A program made the position numbers and the translations under genes. Under the pieces are notes generated by a model. The model had not been told where the DNA came from and searched no databases. It saw only the letters and a list, made by a program, of their open reading frames with translations. DNA of 64,000 nt from Desulfuromonas sp. AOP6 (GTDB lineage: Bacteria > Desulfobacterota > Desulfuromonadia > Desulfuromonadales > SZUA-540), in assembly GCF_009731355.2 (NCBI RefSeq), contig NZ_AP022810.1, positions 2,508,001 through 2,572,000 of the forward strand, written 5' to 3'. Shown one piece after another: positions 18,239-26,884 of the stretch. How positions within the stretch are numbered: the first letter of the stretch is position 1; each line of letters begins with the position of its first letter.

Positions 18239-19684
18239 ATGAATTCGACAAAGCAGGAAGATTACCTCAAGGACTGGCAGCAGCGCGAGGAACTCGCTGA
18301 AGCGATGCTCCCCATCATTGGCAGGCTCTATCGCGACCGCAACGTGGTCATCTCCCTTTACGGGCGGCCCCTGATCAATCCGTCCACCATCGACATTCTC
18401 AAGGCCCATCGTTTCGCCCGGCAGATCCTGGAGAACGAACTGTCGGTACGGGACAGCTTTCCCGTTCTCAAGGCCGTCAGCGAGCTTGACCTGGCGCCGG
18501 CGCGGATCGACATCGGCAAGCTGACGGTTCGCTACCAGGCTCAGGCCACCGGCGAGCCGATGGAACAGTTTGTCCGCCGTGAGCTGACTTCGGTCAACAC
18601 CGGCAAGGGCTCCATGCGACAGGAACCCCAGGATATCGTCCTCTACGGCTTTGGCCGCATCGGCCGTCTACTCGCCCGTCTGCTGATTGAAAAGACCGGC
18701 GGTGGCGACAAACTGCGCCTGCGGGCCGCTGTCGTTCGCAAAGGCAGCGCCGACGATCTCATCAAGCGCGCCAGCCTTTTGCGTCGGGACTCTGTCCATG
18801 GCTTTTTCCGCGGCGCCATCACGGTCGATGAACAGGAAAACGCCATCGTGGCCAACGGCAACATGATCCGCATTATCTACGCCGATGATCCGGAGAATGT
18901 CGACTACACCCAGTATGGCATCAAGGATGCCATCGTCATCGACAACACGGGGAAATGGCGCGATCGCGAAGGACTCGGCCGGCATCTGAAGAGCAAAGGC
19001 ACTTCGGCCGTCATCCTGACAGCCCCGGGCAAAGGGGACATCCCCAACATCGTCTACGGCGTCAACAATGAGCTCATCAGCCCCCTGGAAAAAATCTTCT
19101 CTGCCGCCAGCTGCACAACAAACGCCATCGTTCCAGTGCTCAAAGCTGTCAATGACCGGTTCGGCATCGTTCATGGCCACGTGGAGACCTGTCATTCCTA
19201 CACCAATGACCAGAACCTGATCGACAACTACCACAAGAACAACCGCCGTGGCCGCAGCGCCCCTCTCAACATGGTCATCACCGAGACGGGAGCAGCCAAG
19301 GCGGTTGCCAAAGCGCTGCCGGAACTTACGGGCAAACTCACCGGCAACGCCATTCGCGTGCCGACCCCTAACGTGTCTTTGGCCATACTCAACCTGACCT
19401 TGACGGAAGGAACCAGCGTACAGGAGCTGAACAGCTACCTGAGGGACGTTTCTCTCAACTCACCACTGCAACAACAGATTGACTACACCAATTCTCCCGA
19501 GGTCGTCTCCAGTGACTTTGTCGGTTCCCGGCACGCCGGCATCGTCGATTCGCTGGCCACTATCGTCGACGGCAACCGCTGCGTTCTTTACGTCTGGTAC
19601 GACAACGAGTTCGGCTACAGTGCCCAGGTGGTACGCATCGTCGAAAAGATGTCCGGTCTCGAACTGCCAGTACTACCGGCCTAA
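18239..19684 (+). CDS. gap: Glyceraldehyde-3-phosphate dehydrogenase, long form
   Basis: A phosphorylating GAPDH of 481 residues, about 150 longer than the classical enzyme because of an N-terminal extension of roughly 130 residues. The Rossmann motif LYGFGRIGRLLARLL begins near 136. The catalytic cysteine is in AASCTTNAIVP near 291. The C-terminal WYDNEFGYSAQVVR motif is intact. Long-form GAPDH proteins of this kind exist in several proteobacteria. The extension contains an NPSTIDILKAHRFARQ segment whose function I cannot state. It is monocistronic, with its own promoter and terminator. Confidence 0.93.
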   Translation: MNSTKQEDYLKDWQQREELAEAMLPIIGRLYRDRNVVISLYGRPLINPSTIDILKAHRFARQILENELSVRDSFPVLKAVSELDLAPARIDIGKLTVRYQAQATGEPMEQFVRRELTSVNTGKGSMRQEPQDIVLYGFGRIGRLLARLLIEKTGGGDKLRLRAAVVRKGSADDLIKRASLLRRDSVHGFFRGAITVDEQENAIVANGNMIRIIYADDPENVDYTQYGIKDAIVIDNTGKWRDREGLGRHLKSKGTSAVILTAPGKGDIPNIVYGVNNELISPLEKIFSAASCTTNAIVPVLKAVNDRFGIVHGHVETCHSYTNDQNLIDNYHKNNRRGRSAPLNMVITETGAAKAVAKALPELTGKLTGNAIRVPTPNVSLAILNLTLTEGTSVQELNSYLRDVSLNSPLQQQIDYTNSPEVVSSDFVGSRHAGIVDSLATIVDGNRCVLYVWYDNEFGYSAQVVRIVEKMSGLELPVLPA

Positions 19685-19696
19685 CTTTACACAGAA

Positions 19697-19730
19697 AAGG
19701 GCCACCTGCTTGGCAGGTGGCCCTTCTTCG
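19697..19730. terminator. Terminator between gap and rpsU
   Basis: Thirteen-base-pair stem (19697-19709 with 19713-19725) with a three-base loop and short T-rich tracts on both sides. It could serve both converging genes. Confidence 0.75.
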
Positions 19731-19756
19731 TTACCGTGATACTTCAATGCGAGAGA

Positions 19757-19951
19757 TCAGTCCGTCTTCATCAGCCGCATTTTTTTACGCAGCCGGCGCT
19801 GGGCTTCCTTTTCTTTGCGCTTACGCTTGACGCTGGGCTTTTCGTAGAATTTGCGCTGCTTCATTTCACGAAACAACCCCTCCTGCTGCAGCTTGCGCTT
19901 GAGAACCCGGATCGCCTTTTCGACGTTGTTGTCGACGACATGGATTTCCAC
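19757..19951 (-). CDS. rpsU: Small ribosomal subunit protein S21 (bS21)
   Basis: A 64-residue, strongly basic protein with the S21 pattern: EIHVVDNNVEKAIRVLKRKL at the N-terminus, GLFREMKQRKFYEKPS in the middle and an arginine/lysine-rich tail. S21 sits near the anti-Shine-Dalgarno region of the 30S subunit and helps initiation. Here it stands alone rather than in the classic rpsU-dnaG-rpoD operon. Confidence 0.96.
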   Translation of the reverse strand: MEIHVVDNNVEKAIRVLKRKLQQEGLFREMKQRKFYEKPSVKRKRKEKEAQRRLRKKMRLMKTD

Positions 19952-20056
19952 TGACTCTTCACCTCGCTTTCTTATCTATTTACACTTCACCAGGTCACCC
20001 AGGCGAAGAATAAGACGGCAATGTACACCAACACCATCAAAAAATCAATACAAATT

Positions 20057-21178
20057 TCACTTACACTCCCCGTCCGTAACAAAGAGACCAACAGAGAGCC
20101 CGCCATTGACCAGATCGGCAATCTTCTTCAGGGGTAGACCGACAGCGTCAACCAGAGGCGAGGCTGGGCAGAAAATAGCGCGGCGCCAGCCGCAAAAGCT
20201 TTGGGCATAGACATGCCCCAGCTGGCGGTAGAGAGGGGCCAGATTCTCGCCTTTTCCCAGACGCTCTCCATAGGGCGGATTGCACAGAATGGTGCCGGCC
20301 ACGGCGCTGGCCCGGCTTTCGGCCAGATCTGCCACCTCCAGGCGGACAAGATCGGCAACTCCCGCGCGCTCGGCGTTGCGTCTGGCGGCCGCTAGCGCCA
20401 CCGGATTCCGGTCAGACCCGCAGATAGACACCTCAATCTCGCGCCTGGCTCGGGCAGCTTCCAACTTGAGAGCCTCCCAAAGACCCGGACGAAAACCGGG
20501 CCAGTTCATAAAAGCAAAGTGACGTCCCCCTCCCGGGGGCAGGTTGGCCGCCAGCAGCGCTCCCTCGATGACAAAGGTACCCGATCCGCACATAGGGTCG
20601 ACCAGAGGAGTCCCGCCATCCCAACCCAACAGAGCCAGGATGCCCGCCGCCAGGGTTTCGCGCAGAGGAGCCTGCGCCGACTCTTCGCGATATCCGCGTC
20701 GGTGCAGCAGTTCACCGGAGGTATCCATCGAGATCTGGCAGTGGTCGTCATCAAAGCGCACGAGGACCAGTTGCTCCTCGCCCTGCCCCGCCTCCAACTG
20801 GCGACCAAGGGAGCGGTCAATGGCAGCAGCGACTGTTTCGGCAATACGCCCCCCATGAACGAGGCGGGAGCGATGGCTCGCTGTTTTCACGCGCACAGAG
20901 GTCTCTGCCCGGATGAAGCGCCCCCAGGGCAGCCTCAACGCCTTTTTGTACAGGTCGGGGAAGTCGCGGCTGCGGAAAGCCCCGAGGCGGATCACCACGC
21001 GACTGGCGGTGCGCAGCCACAAGTTGGCGCGGTAGATATCCGCCAGCGTTCCCGTGAACTCTACTCCGCCCGGCACCGCGGCAACTCCGGCCATGCCGAG
21101 ATGTTGCAGTTCGGCGGCACAAACCACCTCCAATCCGGGTGCCGTTACAGCGAATAGTTGTCCTTCCAGTCTTTTCAC
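20057..21178 (-). CDS. THUMP-domain RNA (guanine-N2) methyltransferase, RlmL-N/YpsC type
   Basis: A 373-residue RNA methyltransferase. Residues 1-160 hold a ferredoxin-like fold and THUMP domain (FAVTAPGLEVVCAAEL at the start; RVKTASHRSRL near 95). Residues 165-373 form the UPF0020 catalytic domain with a VDPMCGSGTFVIEGAL SAM motif near 192 and ILCNPPYGERLG catalytic motif near 300. Family members methylate N2 of guanine in 23S rRNA, like the N-terminal half of RlmL or YpsC. The exact target is inferred from family, not shown. Confidence 0.85.
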   Translation of the reverse strand: MKRLEGQLFAVTAPGLEVVCAAELQHLGMAGVAAVPGGVEFTGTLADIYRANLWLRTASRVVIRLGAFRSRDFPDLYKKALRLPWGRFIRAETSVRVKTASHRSRLVHGGRIAETVAAAIDRSLGRQLEAGQGEEQLVLVRFDDDHCQISMDTSGELLHRRGYREESAQAPLRETLAAGILALLGWDGGTPLVDPMCGSGTFVIEGALLAANLPPGGGRHFAFMNWPGFRPGLWEALKLEAARARREIEVSICGSDRNPVALAAARRNAERAGVADLVRLEVADLAESRASAVAGTILCNPPYGERLGKGENLAPLYRQLGHVYAQSFCGWRRAIFCPASPLVDAVGLPLKKIADLVNGGLSVGLFVTDGECK

Positions 21179-21333
21179 AGGCCCTCCCCAAACATTGAAA
21201 GCGGCGATCCTAGCACAGCGATGTTTCCTTGACCAGAAATCCCCACTTCTTCAGCTCATTTAGCCCTGCATACCTGGTCAAATTCTGCTACTATTTCTAC
21301 ATTTCCATTAACAACCGGGAGGCTGTCGAACCG

Positions 21334-22272
21334 ATGAATTATTCCGACATGGATATCGATTGGGCGTACCTGCTCGAACGCGTTGAAACCCTCATGGATC
21401 TCGGCGAAGAGTACCTGGGGCGCCAACTGGCCGAGTACGAAATCGAGGCGGAGGCCTTCCAAAGCACTATCGCCTTTCGCTGGCAACGACAGGCAACCGC
21501 TGGGTGGCTTGTGCCCGTGCCCTTCCCGGACACACCGGACCATGCAGACCTTCTCGGTATCGACGCCACACTGCAGCGGCTCAACCAGAACACCCTGCAG
21601 TTCGTCCGAGGCTATCCGGCCAACAACGTCCTTTTGTGGGGCGAGCGGGGCAGCGGCAAGTCCTCGGCTGTCAAGGGGCTCATCAACCAGTTTTCCAGCC
21701 AGGGTCTGCGTCTGGTGGAAGTACAGAAGGAGGATCTCTTTCAGCTCCCCCTCATCACCGGCCGACTGCGGGATCTCGACTATCGCTTCATCCTCTTCTG
21801 TGATGATCTGTCTTTTGACGAATCGGAGGTATCTTACCGGGAACTCAAAGCACTTCTGGAAGGCGGCATCGAGTCTCGCCCGGCCAATGTGCTCGTCTAT
21901 GCCACCAGCAACCGGCGTCATCTGATGCCTGAGCGTTTCGAGGACAACAGCATGGATGCGGAGATTCACCCCGAGGAACGCATTGCCGAAAAGCTCTCGC
22001 TGTCGGACCGCTTTGGTATTACCCTCGGTTTTTATCCCATGTCCCAGGAAACCTACCTGGCCATTGTGCGTCACCTGAGCCGCCGCCGAAAGGTAAAAAT
22101 ATCGGCCAAAAGACTGGAGAGGGAAGCGCTGCAATGGGCTCTGCGTCGTGGCGCGCGCTCCGGGCGGGTCGCCCGCCAGTTTGTGGATGACCTCAGCGGA
22201 AGGCTCCTGGTGGAAGCGGAAAGAAAAAAGGGTGGCGGCAAACAGAAAAAACCCGAAACAAAACCCCTCTGA
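21334..22272 (+). CDS. AAA+ ATPase, DUF815 family
   Basis: A predicted ATPase of 312 residues with a Walker A motif WGERGSGKSSAVKG near residues 101-114 and a Walker B motif RFILFCDDLSFDE near 151. VLVYATSNRRHLMPERFEDN (about 187-206) is the characteristic sensor region of DUF815. Family function is unknown; members are widespread in proteobacteria. ATG 21334 has GGGAGG about 12 bases upstream. The protein ends in a basic, lysine-rich tail (KKGGGKQKK). The 281 bases after it contain several DnaA-box-like motifs. Confidence 0.85.
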   Translation: MNYSDMDIDWAYLLERVETLMDLGEEYLGRQLAEYEIEAEAFQSTIAFRWQRQATAGWLVPVPFPDTPDHADLLGIDATLQRLNQNTLQFVRGYPANNVLLWGERGSGKSSAVKGLINQFSSQGLRLVEVQKEDLFQLPLITGRLRDLDYRFILFCDDLSFDESEVSYRELKALLEGGIESRPANVLVYATSNRRHLMPERFEDNSMDAEIHPEERIAEKLSLSDRFGITLGFYPMSQETYLAIVRHLSRRRKVKISAKRLEREALQWALRRGARSGRVARQFVDDLSGRLLVEAERKKGGGKQKKPETKPL

Positions 22273-22553
22273 CCGAATTCGCAACCCATTGTTTCATCGA
22301 TACTTTTAGCACTCATCCACAGTTTCGTGGAAAACCCTGTGGGGAACTCGAAAAGAGCCGTGGGCAAGTCCTGTGAGCACCTCTCTTTCCAGCCTTTTGC
22401 CTATTTTTTAATCAAGAGGAGGAGATATAAAGGCGAGACGAAAACGAAAGGATTCTTGAGCTGAAACACGATCTGTAGTAATAAAGAGATAGCCTGAAAG
22501 CCATGGGGGGCACCTTCCCAAGACGCCCATCTCACACCGGAGGAAGAGCACAG
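22273..22553. other. Intergenic region with DnaA-box-like motifs
   Basis: No gene is seen. Near its left end four degenerate TTATNCACA-like motifs cluster. The middle holds an A/T and purine-rich tract (GAGGAGGAGATATAAAGG). I see no terminator with a clear T-run. Confidence 0.4.
22313..22367. repeat. Cluster of degenerate DnaA-box-like 9-mers
   Basis: TCATCCACA at 22313-22321 (one mismatch to TTATCCACA), then on the opposite strand TTTTCCACG (22326-22334), TTCCCCACA (22338-22346) and TTGCCCACG (22359-22367), each two or more mismatches away. The spacing of the first three is tight. Confidence 0.3.
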
Positions 22554-23315
22554 ATGGTCCAGATGACCGAAGCCGCCCTTTTCGATGCCTGCCGGATTCT
22601 TTTTGGCCAGGAACTGAACCTCAATCGCGACTTTCTCTTCTACCTCCAGCCCTGCGGTGCCAAATCAGCCTATCGCAGCAAGGCCAAACAGACGCATCCG
22701 GATCGCTTTGCCGATGCTGAAAAAAAGCGGCAAAATGTCCTGTTTCATGATCTGACCAGCGCTTACAAGCTTATCAACACCTTTCTGGAGCAGCGGGAAA
22801 AAGGGCATATCCTGCCTCTGCGCAACTCCGGCCCACGCGCCAGGACCAGTGCTTCTCCAACTCGTCCCCGCCCCCCGGCTTCGCCGGCCGGCACCTTCTA
22901 TGCCGGGGACCTGCCCCAGCGAAACCTGGAATTCGGCCTCTATCTCTACTATCGCGGCTACATCTCCTACCAACAACTCATCGCGGCACTCGTCTGGCAG
23001 AGAGCCCAAAGGCCGGCCATCGGGGAAATAGCCCGCCGCTGGGGATGGCTCGACGAGGTCGCGCTGCGCCATGTTCTCACCTCACGGGGAGCTTTCAGCC
23101 GTTTCGGGCAGCGGGCCGTCAAGCTCGGCGTATTGACCCCTTTCCAGGTACAGACCTTGCTCCGCTACCAGCAGAACCTCCACAAGCGTATCGGCCAGTA
23201 CTTCGTCGAGAGCAACCTTCTGAGCGCCCAGGATATTGAAAAGCTGGTCGAAGAACTGAAAACCCACAACCAGAAGGTAGCCGTCGGGCGGCGCTCCGCC
23301 AGCCCCTCCTTTTAA
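22554..23315 (+). CDS. J-domain protein with C-terminal helical repeat-like region
   Basis: A 253-residue protein. The N-terminal region (about 5-85) is a J domain with an HPD motif in KQTHPDRFA near residue 47, the signature that stimulates DnaK ATPase. A proline-rich linker (about 95-118) follows. The C-terminal half has two related helical stretches: LYYRGYISYQQLIAALVWQR / IARRWGWLDE and FGQRAVKLGVLTPFQVQTLLRYQQ / IGQYFVESNLLSAQD, resembling the small helical modules in N-terminal regions of secretion ATPases. ATG 22554 is chosen because GGAGGAAG lies upstream. A DnaK co-chaperone role follows from the HPD motif; the client is unknown. Confidence 0.75.
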   Translation: MVQMTEAALFDACRILFGQELNLNRDFLFYLQPCGAKSAYRSKAKQTHPDRFADAEKKRQNVLFHDLTSAYKLINTFLEQREKGHILPLRNSGPRARTSASPTRPRPPASPAGTFYAGDLPQRNLEFGLYLYYRGYISYQQLIAALVWQRAQRPAIGEIARRWGWLDEVALRHVLTSRGAFSRFGQRAVKLGVLTPFQVQTLLRYQQNLHKRIGQYFVESNLLSAQDIEKLVEELKTHNQKVAVGRRSASPSF

Positions 23316-23341
23316 CGCTCTTCACCCATCCTTTCCCCAGC

Positions 23342-24028
23342 TCACAACGGAAAAGGAGCAGACTCCGGCTTCAGGGTCGGCATGACACCGGCTCGGCGCA
23401 GGCGGTTGAGATATTCGACCCGCGAAATCGCCTGCCCGCCCAAGGAAGCCAGGTGGGAAGTCGGCAGCTGACAGTCGATCATCTCGAAATCATGGGACGC
23501 CAGGCTGCGCGCCAGAAAAACCAGGGCCAGCTTGGAGGCGTTGCTGCGGCGGTGAAACATCGACTCGCCAAAGAAGCAGCGCCCCAGACAAACACCGTAC
23601 AATCCGCCGACCAGCTCCTTTCCCTGCCAGCATTCGACCGAATGCGCGAAACCCATCCTGTGCAGCTGGCCATAGGCATCCAGCATTTCATCGGTGATCC
23701 AGGTTCCCGCACTATCCCTTCGGTCTGAACCACAGGCCAGCATAACGTCGTCAAAAGCGCGGTCGACCGTCAGCTCGAAGGGGCCACGGCGGATCACTTT
23801 GTCAAGGCTGCGGGAAACATGAATGGCGGTCGGTTCGATAATGAAACGGGGGTCGGGCGACCACCAGAGGATGGGATCCCCCTCGTTGAACCAGGGGAAT
23901 ATGCCGGAGGAATAGGCTAGAAGAAGTCGCTGTGGAGACAGATCCCCACCGACAGCCAGCAGACCATCAGGCTCGGCCAGGTGAGGCGGCGGAAAAAGCA
24001 GCTGCTCTGACAGTTGAAATACGGGCAC
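23342..24028 (-). CDS. aat: Leucyl/phenylalanyl-tRNA-protein transferase
   Basis: Aat attaches Leu or Phe to the N-terminus of proteins beginning with Lys or Arg, making primary N-degrons. In 228 residues the family motifs FPPPHLAEPDGLLAVGGDLSP-like start, GIFPWFNEGDPILWWSPDPR near 40-59, AHSVECWQG near 128 and GESMFHRRSNASKLAL near 153-168 are intact. It lies 21 bases downstream of clpA on the same strand. Together with clpS and clpA it makes a single N-degron operon: tagging, recognition and unfolding. Confidence 0.96.
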   Translation of the reverse strand: MPVFQLSEQLLFPPPHLAEPDGLLAVGGDLSPQRLLLAYSSGIFPWFNEGDPILWWSPDPRFIIEPTAIHVSRSLDKVIRRGPFELTVDRAFDDVMLACGSDRRDSAGTWITDEMLDAYGQLHRMGFAHSVECWQGKELVGGLYGVCLGRCFFGESMFHRRSNASKLALVFLARSLASHDFEMIDCQLPTSHLASLGGQAISRVEYLNRLRRAGVMPTLKPESAPFPL

Positions 24029-24049
24029 CGATGAATCCCCAGGAGCGCC

Positions 24050-26302
24050 TCAGACGTAGGAAAAAGTCAGGGTGTCCTGGCGCAGACCGACACGCACGGT
24101 CCCCCCCTTGCTCAGCCGTCCGAACAGGATTTCGCTGGCAATGACATCACTGACTTCCGTCTGAATGAGCCGGGCAAGCGGACGAGCACCGTAAACCGGG
24201 TCGTAACCCCGCTGCGCAAAATACCGACGGGCAGCCGGGGAGACTTTGAGGGCAATGCCCTTCTCCCGCAGGGGAGCCGACAGCTCGTTGAAAAACTTGT
24301 CGACGATCCTTACGATCACTTCCTCAGCGAGACTGCTGAAAGCGATGATGGCATCAAGGCGATTGCGAAACTCGGGCGAGAAGGTCCGTTCGACAGCATG
24401 ACGGGGATCTCCCGCCGAAGCCGCCGCCTTGCTGAACCCGATGGGGTTGGCGCTCATTTCCCGGGCGCCGGCGTTACTGGTCATGATGAGGACGACGTTG
24501 CGGAAGTCGGCCTTCTTCCCATTATTGTCGGTGAGAGTGCCGTGATCCATGACCTGCAGCAGGATATTGAAAAGATCGGGATGGGCCTTCTCAATCTCGT
24601 CAAGCAGCAGTATCGCATAGGGATGCCTGATGACGGCATCGGTCAGTAGGCCGCCCTGTTCGAAACCGACATAGCCCGGCGGCGAACCGATGAGGCGCGC
24701 CACTGAATGCTTCTCCATGTATTCACTCATGTCGAAGCGGATGAACTCCACGCCCATCTGGACGGCCAGCTGTTTGGCGACCTCCGTCTTGCCCACCCCG
24801 GTAGGACCCGTGAACAGGAAGGAACCCGTGGGTTTTTCCGGATGGCCCAGGCCGGCCCGGGAACGCAGCACCGCGCGGCAAAGGGCGTCGATGGCCGGAT
24901 CCTGCCCGAACACGCGCGCCTTGATATCCCTGGCAAGGGTCTTCAGGCGCTGGCGGTCCCGCGCCGAGACCTGCCGCTGCGGGATACGCGCGATACGGGC
25001 GATCGTTTCTTCTATTTCACGGATCCCCACTTCCTGTCGTGACCGCGGATGCAGCCGGAAGGAGGCACCCACCTCGTCGATGACGTCAATGGCCTTGTCC
25101 GGCAAGTGGCGAAAGTTGATGTGGCGGGCCGACAGCTCAGCGGCGGCCCGCAGCGCTTCTTCGCTGTAACGGACGCCGTGATGCTCTTCATAGTGGGACT
25201 TCAACCCCCGAAGAATGGCGAGGGTCTCCTCGACACTCGGTTCAGGAACATCGATCTTCTGAAAACGGCGGGACAAAGCCCGGTCCTTCTCAAAAAGATT
25301 CTTGTATTCCTCATAGGTGGTTGAACCGATGCAGCGCAGCTCACCGGAGGCGAGTACCGGCTTGAGAATATTGGAGGCATCCATCGAGCCACCGCTGGTA
25401 GCGCCGGCGCCCACGACGGTGTGGATTTCATCTATAAAGAGGATGGCTTTGCCTTTTTTGGCCAGGGCGGCCAGTACCGCCTTGAGCCGTTCCTCGAAAT
25501 CCCCGCGGAACTTGGTACCGGCCAGCAGCGCCCCCATATCGAGGGAAAAGATCTCAAAATCCGTCAGCATGTCAGGCACTTCACCCCGCGCCATGCGCAG
25601 CGCCAGCCCTTCAGCCAGCGCCGTCTTGCCGACACCCGGTTCGCCTACATAGATGGGGTTGTTCTTGCGCCGTCGGCACAGCACCAGCAGAGTTCTCTCG
25701 ACTTCCGTCTCGCGACCGATGAGAGGATCGATCTTGCCGGCCCGGGCTTTTTCCAGCAGATTGACGGTAAAAATTTTCAAGGGGTCCTTGGCAGGTGCCG
25801 ACTTGACCCCGCCTCCCCCCGAATCCTCACGGCCTGAGCCCGGTGAGGGTTCTCCCTCCTGCCGGCTGGGCATTTTGGCGACACCGTGAGAAATATAGTG
25901 AAGCACATCGAGGCGGCCTACCCCCTGAAGTTTGAGAAAATGGGCGGCGTGAGAATTTTTCTCTTCCAGAATCGCGACCAGGACATCCCCGATGGTGATC
26001 TGGTTTTTACCGGCGGAATGCATGTGAACCACGGTACTCTGGAGCACTCTCTGCAACCCTACCGTCTGCTCGGGTACCGCCTCGCTTTCAGTGGCGACAC
26101 TCTCCATCTGGTTGGTCATAAAATCTTCGAGCATGGCACGCAGGGTCTCAAGATCACCCCCGCAGTGGCGAATGATATCCTGCCCATCCCCATCGAAGAG
26201 AATGGCGTAGAGCACGTGTTCCGTCGTGAGGTATTCATGACGGCGGCGCTGAGCTTCCCGCACCGCCAGAGAAAAAGTGATTTGTACTTCTTGGTTGAAC
26301 AT
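24050..26302 (-). CDS. clpA: ATP-dependent Clp protease ATP-binding subunit ClpA
   Basis: AAA+ unfoldase that feeds substrates to ClpP. The 750 residues contain an N-terminal double Clp repeat (about 1-150), a linker rich in glycine and serine (about 150-170), a first AAA module with [13 protein letters not shown] near 223 and a second with [13 protein letters not shown] near 495, then a C-terminal domain with the [16 protein letters not shown] motif. ATG 26302 gives the classic MFNQEVQ start. It lies 17 bases downstream of clpS and is followed by aat. No clpP is in the window. Confidence 0.97.
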   Translation of the reverse strand: MFNQEVQITFSLAVREAQRRRHEYLTTEHVLYAILFDGDGQDIIRHCGGDLETLRAMLEDFMTNQMESVATESEAVPEQTVGLQRVLQSTVVHMHSAGKNQITIGDVLVAILEEKNSHAAHFLKLQGVGRLDVLHYISHGVAKMPSRQEGEPSPGSGREDSGGGGVKSAPAKDPLKIFTVNLLEKARAGKIDPLIGRETEVERTLLVLCRRRKNNPIYVGEPGVGKTALAEGLALRMARGEVPDMLTDFEIFSLDMGALLAGTKFRGDFEERLKAVLAALAKKGKAILFIDEIHTVVGAGATSGGSMDASNILKPVLASGELRCIGSTTYEEYKNLFEKDRALSRRFQKIDVPEPSVEETLAILRGLKSHYEEHHGVRYSEEALRAAAELSARHINFRHLPDKAIDVIDEVGASFRLHPRSRQEVGIREIEETIARIARIPQRQVSARDRQRLKTLARDIKARVFGQDPAIDALCRAVLRSRAGLGHPEKPTGSFLFTGPTGVGKTEVAKQLAVQMGVEFIRFDMSEYMEKHSVARLIGSPPGYVGFEQGGLLTDAVIRHPYAILLLDEIEKAHPDLFNILLQVMDHGTLTDNNGKKADFRNVVLIMTSNAGAREMSANPIGFSKAAASAGDPRHAVERTFSPEFRNRLDAIIAFSSLAEEVIVRIVDKFFNELSAPLREKGIALKVSPAARRYFAQRGYDPVYGARPLARLIQTEVSDVIASEILFGRLSKGGTVRVGLRQDTLTFSYV

Positions 26303-26319
26303 GGCGACACCGTCCTTTT

Positions 26320-26634
26320 TCAGGCTTTTTCGAGACTGCACTTCAACGGAAAACCTTCTTTCCTGGCCATGACGTGTACCCTGGCAACCTTCGTCTCGGC
26401 AATTTCATGGGGGTAGGTTCCGCAATCCCCGACCCCCTTGATATGAATATGCAGCATGATGCGGTTGGCCTCAGGGGGCGTCTTGTGGAAGACTGTTTCC
26501 AGGGCGGTGACCACGAATTCCATGGTCGTGTAGTCATCGTTGTGCATCAGAACACGATACAGAGGAGGAAAGGCAACCTTTTCCTTCTCTGCAGCGGCGG
26601 ATTTTACTCCCGGCGATGATACAGGTCTATCCAC
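26320..26634 (-). CDS. clpS: ATP-dependent Clp protease adaptor ClpS
   Basis: Adaptor that binds N-degrons and hands them to ClpA. The 104 residues carry a flexible N-terminus and the core with VLMHNDDYTTMEFVV near residues 34-48, where Asn-Asp-Asp recognises the alpha-amino group, and the IMLHIHIKGVG helix/strand near 68-78 containing the conserved histidine. First gene of the clpS-clpA-aat operon; a GGDEF/EAL gene is divergent. Confidence 0.96.
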   Translation of the reverse strand: MDRPVSSPGVKSAAAEKEKVAFPPLYRVLMHNDDYTTMEFVVTALETVFHKTPPEANRIMLHIHIKGVGDCGTYPHEIAETKVARVHVMARKEGFPLKCSLEKA

Positions 26635-26884
26635 GGCTATCCTCTTCCTACAGGGCCATAATTGACCATCATACTAACACAGCTGGTGCAAAACTTCCAT
26701 CCCTTGCCCCCGCCTGCAAACAGAGGACTTGGCCGGCAAGATCGTGACATTCTAACGAAAATCGGTCCTTCAGGAATTGACTTCCAGGCCATCTCGGGGA
26801 AAATCAAAGGAAGACAGTAAAGATTTCTGCGGCGATTGCGGCTTAAGGATTTTTTGAACCCAAGCGTTTACCGGACAGGCTGCC
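26635..26884. other. Divergent control region, clpS and GGDEF-EAL genes
   Basis: 250 bases without a gene. I see no convincing promoter pair, terminator or repeat. A GGACAGG-like ribosome binding site precedes the ATG at 26885. Confidence 0.4.
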
